Positions 37,120-45,504 of a DNA stretch of 64,000 nucleotides are shown here, one piece after another. The notes below the pieces were generated by a model. The model saw only the letters and a list, made by a program, of their open reading frames with translations, had not been told where the DNA came from and did no database searches. How positions within the stretch are numbered: position 1 is the stretch's first letter; the number at the start of each line of letters is the position of its first letter. The translations under genes were made by a program, and so were the position numbers. Source of the stretch: Massilia sp. erpn (GTDB taxonomy: Bacteria; Pseudomonadota; Gammaproteobacteria; Burkholderiales; Burkholderiaceae_D); contig NZ_CP053748.1 in the NCBI RefSeq assembly GCF_024400215.1, forward strand, positions 2,728,001 through 2,792,000, written 5' to 3'.

Positions 37120-38217
37120 ATGTTTTCATTTCTGGTGAGCTTTGTCGCGTCGGCGCTGTTGACCCTGCTGGTCATCAAGGATGCGCGCCTGCATGGCCCG
37201 GCCCTGGATGCCAATTTCCACGGCGTGCAAAAAGTGCATGCGCATTCGGTCGCCCGCATTGGCGGCCTGCCCATCTTCCTGGCCGTGGCGCTCAGTGCCT
37301 GCATTTCGATCTGGCGCGTGCCGGCCATGACGAGCTGGATGATGTCCCTGCTATGCTGCTCCATCATCGCCTTCACGGGCGGCATCGTCGAGGATTACAC
37401 CGGCCGCGTCAGCGCCCTGCGCCGCCTCTTGCTGACCATGGTGGCCGCCTTGCTCGGCTATTATCTGCTGGATGCCCGCATCGACCGCATCGACTGGGTC
37501 TTTTCCGCCTGGCCGCTGCCGTATTTATGGCTGACATTACCACTGACGATATTGGCAGTGGCTGGCATTGCGAATGCCGTCAATATTATCGATGGCTTTA
37601 ATGGCTTGGCCAGCGTGGTAACGATTTGCATGCTCTTATCGCTGGCCTATGTTGCCTTGCAAGTCAATGATATGTTTGTGCTGGTCGCGGCCCTGATGGT
37701 GGCCGGTGCCACCGCCGGTTTTCTGATCTGGAATTATCCGGTGGGCCTGATCTTTCTCGGCGATGGTGGCGCCTATTTTATCGGCTTTATGCTGGGGGAA
37801 TTGGCCTTGTTGCTGGTAATGCGCAATCCGCAAGTTTCCACGTGGTATGCGGCATTGCTTTTAATCTATCCCGCATTTGAAACTTTATTTTCGGCTTACC
37901 GCCGCATGTTTATTCGCGGGAAGTCACCGGCCATGCCGGATGGTATCCACTTGCATAGTCTGATCTTCCGTCGCGTGGTGCAGTGGGCCGTGGGCCGCAA
38001 GGATGCGCGTGCCCTGATGCGCCGTAATTCCCTGACTTCGCCTTATCTGTGGATGTTTTCGCTGATGGCGGTTATTCCCGCCACGGTATTCTGGCGCCAT
38101 ACCTGGGTCTTGATGTGTTTCTGTTTTTTATTTGTCACCAGTTACGTCTGGCTTTACGTAAGAATTGTCCGATTTAAAGCACCGCGTTGGATGATCCGGC
38201 ACAAGAAACATTCGTGA
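37120..38217 (+). CDS. WecA/WbcO-like polyprenyl-phosphate sugar-1-phosphate transferase
   Basis: The 365-residue protein has about ten hydrophobic segments and the MraY/WecA signatures GGIVEDYTGRVS, NAVNIIDGFNGLASV and FLGDGGAYFIGFMLGE. Such enzymes load the first sugar phosphate onto undecaprenyl phosphate for O-antigen or capsule synthesis. ATG 37120 (MFSFLVSFVAS) was chosen because it begins directly with the first membrane helix. The 3' half is noticeably richer in A+T than the rfb genes. It follows the dTDP-rhamnose operon, suggesting a common surface-polysaccharide role. Confidence 0.9.
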   Translation: MFSFLVSFVASALLTLLVIKDARLHGPALDANFHGVQKVHAHSVARIGGLPIFLAVALSACISIWRVPAMTSWMMSLLCCSIIAFTGGIVEDYTGRVSALRRLLLTMVAALLGYYLLDARIDRIDWVFSAWPLPYLWLTLPLTILAVAGIANAVNIIDGFNGLASVVTICMLLSLAYVALQVNDMFVLVAALMVAGATAGFLIWNYPVGLIFLGDGGAYFIGFMLGELALLLVMRNPQVSTWYAALLLIYPAFETLFSAYRRMFIRGKSPAMPDGIHLHSLIFRRVVQWAVGRKDARALMRRNSLTSPYLWMFSLMAVIPATVFWRHTWVLMCFCFLFVTSYVWLYVRIVRFKAPRWMIRHKKHS

Positions 38218-38280
38218 TTTCTTATATTTAGTGTATATTTCGCTCAGAAGCTTTAACCCATTTCTGATTAAGGAGTGACA

Positions 38281-38592
38281 ATGGATCTGACGAATAAGAG
38301 TGCCGGCGAATTACGTGATTTGCAGGAACAAATCAAGCGTGAATTGAAGAAGCGCGAAACCCAGGATTTGCAGAAAGCGCGCGAGCAGATTCTCGCGATT
38401 GCGCAAAGCGTGGGCGTACCATTGAAAGACTTGCTGGGCGCCAACGGCAATCGCGGCAAAGGCGGTACCGTGGCGGCGCAATTCCGCAATCCAGCCGATC
38501 CGAGCCAGCAATGGACCGGCCGCGGCCGCCAGCCGAAATGGGTCAAGGAATGGCTGGAAGCCGGCAAAGCCATCGACGGCCTGCGTATCTGA
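38281..38592 (+). CDS. H-NS family nucleoid-associated protein
   Basis: The 103-residue protein has a charged coiled-coil N-terminus (about residues 8-40) for oligomerisation. Its C-terminal DNA-binding motif is of the H-NS type in the betaproteobacterial form: AAQFRNPADPSQQWTGRGRQP then KWVKEW. It likely binds AT-rich DNA and silences transcription. A strong AAGGAG seven bases upstream fixes the ATG at 38281. The upstream 60 bases and the flanking wecA-like gene are AT-rich, consistent with possible self-regulation. Confidence 0.92.
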   Translation: MDLTNKSAGELRDLQEQIKRELKKRETQDLQKAREQILAIAQSVGVPLKDLLGANGNRGKGGTVAAQFRNPADPSQQWTGRGRQPKWVKEWLEAGKAIDGLRI

Positions 38593-38762
38593 CCTTCTCC
38601 CCGCCGGGACCAGCCCGGCACGCCTGGCGGCAGGGCTTGCCTGTCGCCGGTATCGCACTTACTATGTCGGTTGTCCAGCTTGCGGCTTAGCAGGCTATCC
38701 ATTTTTCCCAATCCATTTCGTTGCCACCGGCCCGGCCGGCGCGACTTCACGCGATCTCAATC

Positions 38763-40145
38763 ATGGTTTCCCTCTCCAATACCATTTTCAAAGCTTACGA
38801 TATCCGCGGCATCATCGGTAAAACCCTGGATGCGGGCGTGGCCCGCCAGATCGGCCATGCCTTCGGCCTGGCCGCCGCCGCCAAGGGCGAGCGCAGCGTG
38901 GTCATCGGCCGCGATGGCCGCCTGTCCGGCCCCGAACTAGCGGCCGCCCTGGCCGCCGGCCTGCAATCGGCCGGCGTCGATGTGATCGACCTGGGCGTGG
39001 TGGCCACCCCCATGGTGTATTTCGGCACCCATGTGCTGGAAAGCAAATCCGGCATCATGGTCACCGGCAGCCACAATCCGCCCGACTACAACGGCTTCAA
39101 GATGGTGCTGGCCGGCGAAGCCATCCACGGCGAAGCGATTCAGGCCCTGTTCCGCAGCATCCAGCAGGATGGCGACAAGCTGGCGGCCCAGCCGGGCGCC
39201 TACCGCACCCACGACATCCGCGCCGCCTACCTGGAGCGCATCATCGGCGACGTGAAAGTGGCGCGTCCGATCAAGATCGCCGTCGACTGCGGCAACGGCG
39301 TGGCCGGTGCCTTCGCCGGCGACCTGTTCCGCGGCATGGGTTGCGAGGTGATCGAGCTGTTCTGCGAAGTGGACGGCAACTTCCCCAACCACCACCCCGA
39401 TCCGGCGCACCCGGAAAACCTGCAGGACCTGATCCGCTGCCTGCAGGAGACCGACGCCGAGCTGGGCATCGCCTTCGACGGCGACGGCGACCGCCTCGGT
39501 GTGGTCACCAAGGACGGCCAGATCATCTTCCCCGACCGCCAGATGATGCTGTTCGCCTCCGATGTGCTGAGCCGCCATCCGGGCCAGCAGATCCTGTTCG
39601 ACGTGAAGTGCACGCGCCACCTGGCGCCCTGGATCGCCAAGGCCGGCGGCCAGCCGCTGATGTACAAGACCGGCCACTCGCTGGTGAAAGCCAAGCTGCG
39701 CGAAACCGGCGCCCCGCTGGGCGGCGAAATGAGCGGCCATATCTTCTTCAAGGACCGCTGGTACGGCTTCGACGACGGTCTGTATTCCGGCGCGCGCCTG
39801 CTGGAGATCCTGACCCGCGAACAGGACCCGTCGGCCCTGCTGAATTCCCTGCCACAGTCCGACAGCACGCCCGAGCTGCACCTGCACCTGAACGAAGGCG
39901 AGAACTTCGCGCTGATGGACAAGCTGCGCAGCGACGCCAAATTCCCCGGCAATGAGCAGATCATCACCATCGACGGCCTGCGCGTGGAATACGCCGACGG
40001 CTTCGGCCTGGCGCGTTCCTCCAACACCACGCCGGTGATCGTGATGCGCTTCGAGGCCGAGACCCCGGCCGCGCTGGCGCGCATCCAGGGCCAGTTCCGC
40101 GACGTCATCCTGGCCGCCAAACCGGACGCCGAACTGCCTTTCTAA
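38763..40145 (+). CDS. Phosphomannomutase/phosphoglucomutase
   Basis: The 460-residue AlgC-type enzyme interconverts hexose 1- and 6-phosphates, supplying glucose-1-phosphate or mannose-1-phosphate for envelope sugars. It has TGSHNPPDYNGFKMV (phosphoserine loop), FDGDGDRLGVV (magnesium loop), GGEMSGHIFFKDRWYGFDDG (sugar loop) and a C-terminal phosphate-binding RSSNTTPVIVMRFE. ATG 38763 gives MVSLSNTIFKAYDIRG, the usual start. It lies 7 bases before waaC. Confidence 0.95.
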   Translation: MVSLSNTIFKAYDIRGIIGKTLDAGVARQIGHAFGLAAAAKGERSVVIGRDGRLSGPELAAALAAGLQSAGVDVIDLGVVATPMVYFGTHVLESKSGIMVTGSHNPPDYNGFKMVLAGEAIHGEAIQALFRSIQQDGDKLAAQPGAYRTHDIRAAYLERIIGDVKVARPIKIAVDCGNGVAGAFAGDLFRGMGCEVIELFCEVDGNFPNHHPDPAHPENLQDLIRCLQETDAELGIAFDGDGDRLGVVTKDGQIIFPDRQMMLFASDVLSRHPGQQILFDVKCTRHLAPWIAKAGGQPLMYKTGHSLVKAKLRETGAPLGGEMSGHIFFKDRWYGFDDGLYSGARLLEILTREQDPSALLNSLPQSDSTPELHLHLNEGENFALMDKLRSDAKFPGNEQIITIDGLRVEYADGFGLARSSNTTPVIVMRFEAETPAALARIQGQFRDVILAAKPDAELPF

Positions 40146-40152
40146 GAGCCGC

Positions 40153-41130
40153 ATGAATATCCTGCTGGTGCGCGTCTCCTCGCTGGGGGACGTGCTGCAC
40201 AATATGCCCATCGTGGCCGATATCGCGCGCCATTTCCCGCACGCGAATATCGACTGGGTGGTGGAAGAGGGCTATGTCAGCCTGGTGCGCCTGAATCCGC
40301 GCGTGCGCAACATCATTCCCTTCGCCCTGCGCCGCTGGCGCAAGAGCCTTGGGAAGAAGGAAACGCGCGCCGAGATCAAGGCCTTTTTCGCCGCCGTGCG
40401 CCAGCAGGAATACGATTACGTGTTCGACACCCAGGGTCTGCTCAAGACCGGCGTCATCATGGGTGCGGCCCGCGTCAAAAAAGGCGGGCAGAAAGTCGGC
40501 CTGGCCAACGGCAGCGAAGGCTCGGGCTACGAAGGCATTTCACGTCTCTTCCACAGCAAGAGCATTCCGCTCGATCCGCGCACCCACGCCGTGGCGCGTG
40601 GCCGCCTGGTGGTAGGGGCGGCTCTCGGTTATGCGGTGGATACGCCGGCCGATTTCGGCCTGCCCGATGTCTCGCCCGACGATCCCCGTCCCGACTGGAT
40701 GCCGGCCGGCCCGTATGCCGTCTACTTCCACGGCACCGCGCGCGACGCCAAGAAATGGGCGCCGCAAAACTGGATCGCCCTGGGCCAGGCCTTGGCGCCC
40801 ATGCCCATCCTGCTGCCCTGGGGCTCGCCGAAAGAGCAGGCCGAAGCCGAAGCGCTGGCCGCCGGGCTGCCGAATGCGCGCGTGCTGCCCAAGCTGTCCA
40901 TGGCCGACGCCGTGCTGCTGGCGCGCCATGCAGCGCTGGCGGTGGGCGTGGATACCGGCCTGACCCATATCGCGGCCGCCTTCAGCCGTCCCGTGGTGGA
41001 GATCTATTGCGATTCGCCACGCTGGAAGACCGAAGGCAACTGGTCGCCGAAGATCATCAATCTGGGCGATCGCGGCGCGCCGCCATCCGTGGCCGAAGTG
41101 CTGGCCGCCGCCCGTAGCCTGCTGGCCTGA
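40153..41130 (+). CDS. waaC: Lipopolysaccharide heptosyltransferase I
   Basis: WaaC adds the first L-glycero-D-manno-heptose to Kdo2-lipid A. The 325-residue GT9 protein starts MNILLVRVSSLGDVLHNMP, has FDTQGLLKTGVI and VYFHGTARDAKKW. It ends with the donor-binding GVDTGLTHIAAAFSRPVVEIYC. The gene lies between pgm and waaA with 7-base gaps on each side, so the three are very likely co-transcribed. Confidence 0.95.
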   Translation: MNILLVRVSSLGDVLHNMPIVADIARHFPHANIDWVVEEGYVSLVRLNPRVRNIIPFALRRWRKSLGKKETRAEIKAFFAAVRQQEYDYVFDTQGLLKTGVIMGAARVKKGGQKVGLANGSEGSGYEGISRLFHSKSIPLDPRTHAVARGRLVVGAALGYAVDTPADFGLPDVSPDDPRPDWMPAGPYAVYFHGTARDAKKWAPQNWIALGQALAPMPILLPWGSPKEQAEAEALAAGLPNARVLPKLSMADAVLLARHAALAVGVDTGLTHIAAAFSRPVVEIYCDSPRWKTEGNWSPKIINLGDRGAPPSVAEVLAAARSLLA

Positions 41131-41137
41131 AACGATC

Positions 41138-42418
41138 ATGCTGCGATTTTATTCCCTGATGTGGTGGCTGGCCCTGCCCCTGGTGCTGGCGCGCTTATGG
41201 CTGCGCGGACGCCAGGAACCGGGCTACCGCCGGCATTGGAGCGAACGGCTTGGCCTTTACGGCCGCCGCGCCGCCAACGACGAACCGATGACCATCTGGG
41301 TGCACGCCGTCTCGGTGGGCGAGACGCGCGCCGCCGAGCCGCTGGTCGAAGCCCTGCTCAAGCAATACCCGCGCAGCCGCATCGTGCTCACGCACATGAC
41401 GCCGACCGGACGCGCCACCGGCAAAGCCCTGTTCAGCAAACACGGCGCGCGCCTGGTGCAATCCTATCTGCCGTATGACATCGCGCTGCTGGTGCGGCGC
41501 TTCATCCGCCACTTCGAACCGCGCATCTGCATCCTGATGGAAACCGAAGTGTGGCCGAATCTGATCGCGCAATGCGGCCGCTCCAAGGTGCCCGTGGTGC
41601 TGGCCAACGCCCGCCTCAGCGAACGCTCGCTGCGCAAGGCGCGCCGCTTCGGCCGGATGATGCGCGATGCGGCGCAAGGCATCTCCCTGGTGGCCGCCCA
41701 GACCGAGGCCGACGCCGAGCGCGTGCGCGCCCTGGGCGTGGCCAATGTCGCCGTCACCGGCAGCATCAAATTCGACGTGGTGGTACCCACCGTGGCGCTG
41801 GCCACCGGCGCCCAGCTGCGCAGCCAGATCGGCGCCCGTCCCGTGCTGCTGTGCGCCAGCACGCGCGAAGGCGAAGAAGAACTGATCCTCGACGCGTATC
41901 TGCAGGCGGCGCTGCCATCCGGGACGCTGCTGCTGATCGTCCCGCGCCACCCGCAGCGCTTTGACGCTGTCGAAGCCATGGTGGCGGCGCGCGGCCTGCC
42001 GCTGCAGCGCCGCAGCGACCTGAACCAGCCTGGCGCCAGCGTGGCAGGGGAGACGCGCGTGCTGCTGGGCGACTCCATGGGCGAGATGTTTGCCTATTAC
42101 GCCGCCTGCGACTGCGCCTTCATTGGCGGCAGCCTGTTGCCCCTGGGTGGCCAGAACCTGATTGAAGCCGCCGCCCTGGGCAAGCCCGTCCTGATCGGCG
42201 AACACACCTTCAACTTCGCCCAAGTCACCGAAGACGCCCTCGCCGCCGGCGGCGCCGAACGTGTGGCCGATGCTGCCGGTCTGATGAGCGCCGCCGCCCG
42301 CCTGCTGAACCATGCTGACAGCCGCATCGCCATGGGCCAGCGCGCCCAAGGCTTCGCCAACCAGCACCGCGGCGCCACCGCCCGCACCCTCTCCCTGCTC
42401 CCCCCCCTGGTCGACTAA
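41138..42418 (+). CDS. waaA: 3-deoxy-D-manno-octulosonic acid transferase
   Basis: WaaA (KdtA) transfers Kdo from CMP-Kdo to lipid IVA. The 426-residue protein has one N-terminal membrane anchor, WVHAVSVGETRAAEPLV with the catalytic glutamate, THMTPTGRATG and the C-terminal GGSLLPLGGQNLIEAAALGKP donor site split by one residue from VLIGEHTFNFAQ. It ends the pgm-waaC-waaA run. A palindromic repeat pair begins 20 bases after the stop. Confidence 0.95.
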   Translation: MLRFYSLMWWLALPLVLARLWLRGRQEPGYRRHWSERLGLYGRRAANDEPMTIWVHAVSVGETRAAEPLVEALLKQYPRSRIVLTHMTPTGRATGKALFSKHGARLVQSYLPYDIALLVRRFIRHFEPRICILMETEVWPNLIAQCGRSKVPVVLANARLSERSLRKARRFGRMMRDAAQGISLVAAQTEADAERVRALGVANVAVTGSIKFDVVVPTVALATGAQLRSQIGARPVLLCASTREGEEELILDAYLQAALPSGTLLLIVPRHPQRFDAVEAMVAARGLPLQRRSDLNQPGASVAGETRVLLGDSMGEMFAYYAACDCAFIGGSLLPLGGQNLIEAAALGKPVLIGEHTFNFAQVTEDALAAGGAERVADAAGLMSAAARLLNHADSRIAMGQRAQGFANQHRGATARTLSLLPPLVD

Positions 42419-42437
42419 GCCCCCCCTTTGCGCCAAA

Positions 42438-42487
42438 TCAAACAATGTCCAACCCTGGTGTCAGGCACCAGAGTAGGACATTGTTTG
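42438..42487. repeat. Palindromic intergenic repeat C1
   Basis: TCAAACAATGTCC and GGACATTGTTTG are perfect outer arms; the centre is CTGGTGTCAGGCACCAG. It is preceded by the linker TTTGCGCCAAATCAAA (42427-42442), which is the reverse complement of the linker form in cluster B. Confidence 0.88.
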
Positions 42488-42494
42488 CGTCAGA

Positions 42495-42545
42495 TCAAAG
42501 AATGTCCGACCACAGTGCCTGACACCAGGGTTGGACATTGTTTGA
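42495..42545. repeat. Palindromic intergenic repeat C2
   Basis: TCAAAGAATGTCC and GGACATTGTTTGA surround CAGTGCCTGACACCAG. It is joined to C1 through the shared linker TTTGCGTCAGATCAAA (42484-42499) and is followed by TTTGATTAAAGTCAAA. Together C1 and C2 fill most of the gap before the amidohydrolase gene. Confidence 0.87.
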
Positions 42546-42618
42546 TTAAAGTCAAAGGGTAGTGGGGGCAGCGGTATTTTTGGTCTTGCTCTATTATGGA
42601 ATTTTTAATGGAGGGGAC

Positions 42619-44421
42619 ATGGCAATTCAGAAGATCAGGATGGCTTTGCTGGCGGCTGGACTGGCGGCGGCGTGGCCGGCGCTGGCCGATACTTGGCTGA
42701 TCCGCGATGTGCGGGTATTCGATGGCGATCGCGTGCATGCGCGCCGTTCGGTGCTGCTGGAGGACGGCAAGATCCGCGATGCGGACTTCAAAGGCAAGCC
42801 GCCCGCCGCCGCCAAGGTGGTGGAGGGCAAGGGCCGCACCTTGCTGCCTGGCCTGATCGATTCCCATGTCCACGCTTATCGCCATCTCGATCTGCCGCTG
42901 CTGTTTGGCGTGACCACCCAGGTGGATATGTTTACAGCCGTGCCGTTGATGCGCGAAGTGAGCACGCGCATGGCGAAGGGCGAGAACCAGGGGCAGGCTG
43001 ACCTGTTCTCGGCCGGCACCCTGGCGACCGTGCCGGGCGGCCATGGCACGGAGTACGGCATGCCGATCCCCACCCTGACCAAGCCCGAGGAGGCGCAAAC
43101 CTGGGTCGATGCGCGCCTGGCGGAGGGCTCTTACTTCATCAAGATCGTGATGGAGCCGGGCCGCGCCGCGCACAAGATCCCCAGCCTGGACCTGCCGACC
43201 GTGAAGGCGTTGATCGAGGCGGCGCATCGGCGCGGCAAGCTGGCCGTGGTCCATATCGGCAATCTGGACGATGCGCGCGCCGCGCTGGAGGCGGGCGCCG
43301 ATGGCCTGGTCCACCTGTTCGGTGGCGCGGCCATCGCATCGGCCGACCTGGAAGCCTTCGTCAGGCTGGCGCGCGAGCGCAAGGCCTTCATCGTGCCGAC
43401 CTTCAGCGTGCTGGAAAGTGTCGCCGGCCTGCGCGAGGACGATGTGCTGACCGACGCCGGCTTGACCGCCTTGCTGAAGAAGGAGCAGATGCTGGCGCTG
43501 CAAGGCACTTACGGCAAGACGTCCAAACCGGACGAGATGACGGCGCCCAGGGCCGTGACGGCGGCGCTGAACCGGGCCGGCGTGCCGCTGCTGGCTGGCA
43601 CCGACGCGGGCAATACCGGCACCCAGTATGGCGTCAGCCTGCATCATGAATTGCGTGCGCTGGTGCAGGCCGGCTTGACGCCGCAGGCGGCGCTGGCGGC
43701 GGCGACATCGGCGCCGGCCAAGGCTTTCCGCCTGCCGCAGCGCGGCCGCATCGCCAACGGCTATAAGGCCGACCTGCTGCTGGTGGAAGGCGACCCGACC
43801 CAGGATATCCAGGCCACGCGCCGCATCGTCGAGGTGTGGAAGGATGGCGCGCCGGCGTCGGCCCTGCGCAAGGCGCAGCAGGAGAAGGTAGCGCTGGAAG
43901 CGAGCGGCAAGGTGGGCGGCGAAGTTGTGGTCCTGCCGGCCGACGGCCGTATCAGCCTGTTCGGCAAGGACAAGCTGGCCAGTCCTTTCGGCGCCGGCTG
44001 GATGCCGTCGACCGACAGCTTCCTGGGCGGGAAATCGCGCGTGCAGCTGCAGCATCAGGAAGGCGACGCGGTGCGCGTCAACGCCAGCGTGGTGCCGGGC
44101 TTCGCTTATCCCTGGGCCGGACTGGCCTTCATGACCGGTGCCCAGCCCGGGCAGGCGGCCAATCTGAGCGCGGCCAAGGTGCTGCGCTTCCGCGTGCGCG
44201 GCGACGGCAAGAGCTATGGCGTGTCGCTGCTGGCCGAGGGTGTGCAGATTCCGGTCAACCGCGGCTTCACGGCGGCGGCCGAATGGCAGGAGGTGAGCAT
44301 GAACCTGGCCGACTTCAAGGGCATCGATGCGCGCCTGCTGACCATGATCGCCTTCAATGCCGGCCCGGTGCCGGGCGATTACCAGTTCGAGATCGCCGAC
44401 GTGCGGCTGCTGGACAAGTAA
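42619..44421 (+). CDS. Secreted amidohydrolase with C-terminal CIA30-like domain
   Basis: The 600-residue protein has a signal peptide ending near PALA (residue 23). The imidazolonepropionase-like amidohydrolase domain (about 25-440) has metal ligands DSHVH, lysine in FIKIVME, VVHIGN, LVHLFGG and LAGTDAGNTG. The last 160 residues form a beta-rich domain resembling CIA30 or carbohydrate-binding jelly rolls (RFRVRGDGKSYGVSLL). Substrate unknown; it probably acts on a cyclic amide or peptide in the periplasm. GGAGGGGAC just before ATG 42619 fixes the start. Confidence 0.88.
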   Translation: MAIQKIRMALLAAGLAAAWPALADTWLIRDVRVFDGDRVHARRSVLLEDGKIRDADFKGKPPAAAKVVEGKGRTLLPGLIDSHVHAYRHLDLPLLFGVTTQVDMFTAVPLMREVSTRMAKGENQGQADLFSAGTLATVPGGHGTEYGMPIPTLTKPEEAQTWVDARLAEGSYFIKIVMEPGRAAHKIPSLDLPTVKALIEAAHRRGKLAVVHIGNLDDARAALEAGADGLVHLFGGAAIASADLEAFVRLARERKAFIVPTFSVLESVAGLREDDVLTDAGLTALLKKEQMLALQGTYGKTSKPDEMTAPRAVTAALNRAGVPLLAGTDAGNTGTQYGVSLHHELRALVQAGLTPQAALAAATSAPAKAFRLPQRGRIANGYKADLLLVEGDPTQDIQATRRIVEVWKDGAPASALRKAQQEKVALEASGKVGGEVVVLPADGRISLFGKDKLASPFGAGWMPSTDSFLGGKSRVQLQHQEGDAVRVNASVVPGFAYPWAGLAFMTGAQPGQAANLSAAKVLRFRVRGDGKSYGVSLLAEGVQIPVNRGFTAAAEWQEVSMNLADFKGIDARLLTMIAFNAGPVPGDYQFEIADVRLLDK

Positions 44422-44436
44422 GAGCGGTCGGCGCGC

Positions 44437-45504
44437 TCAGGAGAACAGCACCGGCAGTTCCTGGGCGCGCTTGCGCAGCAGTTCCTTGGCCTCCGCATAG
44501 CGCGGATAGATGCTTTCAACCGCGGCCCAGAAGCGCGGGCTGTGGTTCATCTCAAGAATGTGGGCCAGTTCGTGCGCCACCACATAGTCGATCAGCGGCA
44601 GCGAGAAATGCACCAGCTTCCAGTTCAGGCGGATCACGCGCTGCGCCGTGCAGGAGCCCCAGCGCGTGCCGGCCGAGGTCAGTGAAAACGCCGCGTAGCG
44701 CACGCCCAGGCGCGCCGCATACAGGTCGAGACGCTGCTCGAACAGCAGTTCCGCCTCGCGCTTCATCCAGGCCTTGACCCGCTCTTTGAGCAGATGCTCG
44801 GTCGCGCCCTGCACCAGTCCCATCGACAGCTCGCGCGTGACCGGGTTGAAGTCGCTGCGGTTGCGCGCCGCCGTGTACAGGCGCAGCGTGATCTCGCTGC
44901 CCAGATAGGGCAGCACGGCGCCGTCGATCCATTCGATGGGTGGCTTTTCCAGGCGCGCGGCGCGGCGCTGGCGGCGTTCGTCGAGCTTGGACAGGATCCA
45001 GTGCTGCTTGGCGCGGATGGCGTTATCGATTTCGGCCAGGGTGCAGCGCTTGGGTGCCGTCACGCGCAATCCCTCGTCGTCGATCATGAAGCCGATCGAG
45101 CGGCGGGTGGAGCGGCGCAGCACATATTCGAGGATGAATTCGCCCACCAGCAGCTGGCGCCGCGCCTGCACATCGGGCGCGGGCGGCGCGGGATCGGGGC
45201 GGCGCAGCGGAACGGGAGGGCGCAGCAAATTCACTGTGGCGGGTGCGGGAACGGGGAAGGGCGCGCTGAAAGCGGGAGCGGGGATGGGGACAACGGTCTG
45301 GGGCAAAGCGGCGGCGGCCTGGGTTTCGGCCGCGCCCGATGTGGAATTGCTGCCGGACGCCATGTCCGGCGCAGCCACGCCGGCGGCAAACAGGTCGAAC
45401 TGATCCCTGCTCGCGGCCCCCGTCGTCTGCTGCGCGCTGGCTTGCTTGTCTAGCCAGCGTTGTAGGCGTGGGGCGAAATGACGCGCATTTCTGATTCTAT
45501 CCAC
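44437..45504 (-). CDS. YgjP/DUF45-type zinc metallopeptidase
   Basis: The C-terminal half matches the DUF45/WLM-like family: SAGTRWGSCTAQRVIRLNW and the zinc motif VVAHELAHILEMNHS with a downstream FW pair. The N-terminal 130 residues are rich in Ala, Pro and Ser and look disordered. The start is uncertain. GTG 45504, with AGGTGG upstream, is the only plausible start near the end of the acyltransferase gene and overlaps it by 55 bases. An ATG at 45362 would remove much of the low-complexity region. The peptidase's target is unknown. Confidence 0.78.
   Translation of the reverse strand: MDRIRNARHFAPRLQRWLDKQASAQQTTGAASRDQFDLFAAGVAAPDMASGSNSTSGAAETQAAAALPQTVVPIPAPAFSAPFPVPAPATVNLLRPPVPLRRPDPAPPAPDVQARRQLLVGEFILEYVLRRSTRRSIGFMIDDEGLRVTAPKRCTLAEIDNAIRAKQHWILSKLDERRQRRAARLEKPPIEWIDGAVLPYLGSEITLRLYTAARNRSDFNPVTRELSMGLVQGATEHLLKERVKAWMKREAELLFEQRLDLYAARLGVRYAAFSLTSAGTRWGSCTAQRVIRLNWKLVHFSLPLIDYVVAHELAHILEMNHSPRFWAAVESIYPRYAEAKELLRKRAQELPVLFS

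Noticed and set aside
42438..42545. CRISPR-like reading of tandem repeats C1-C2
   Set aside because: There are only two units, they are long palindromes, the linker between them is conserved rather than variable, and no cas gene is nearby.
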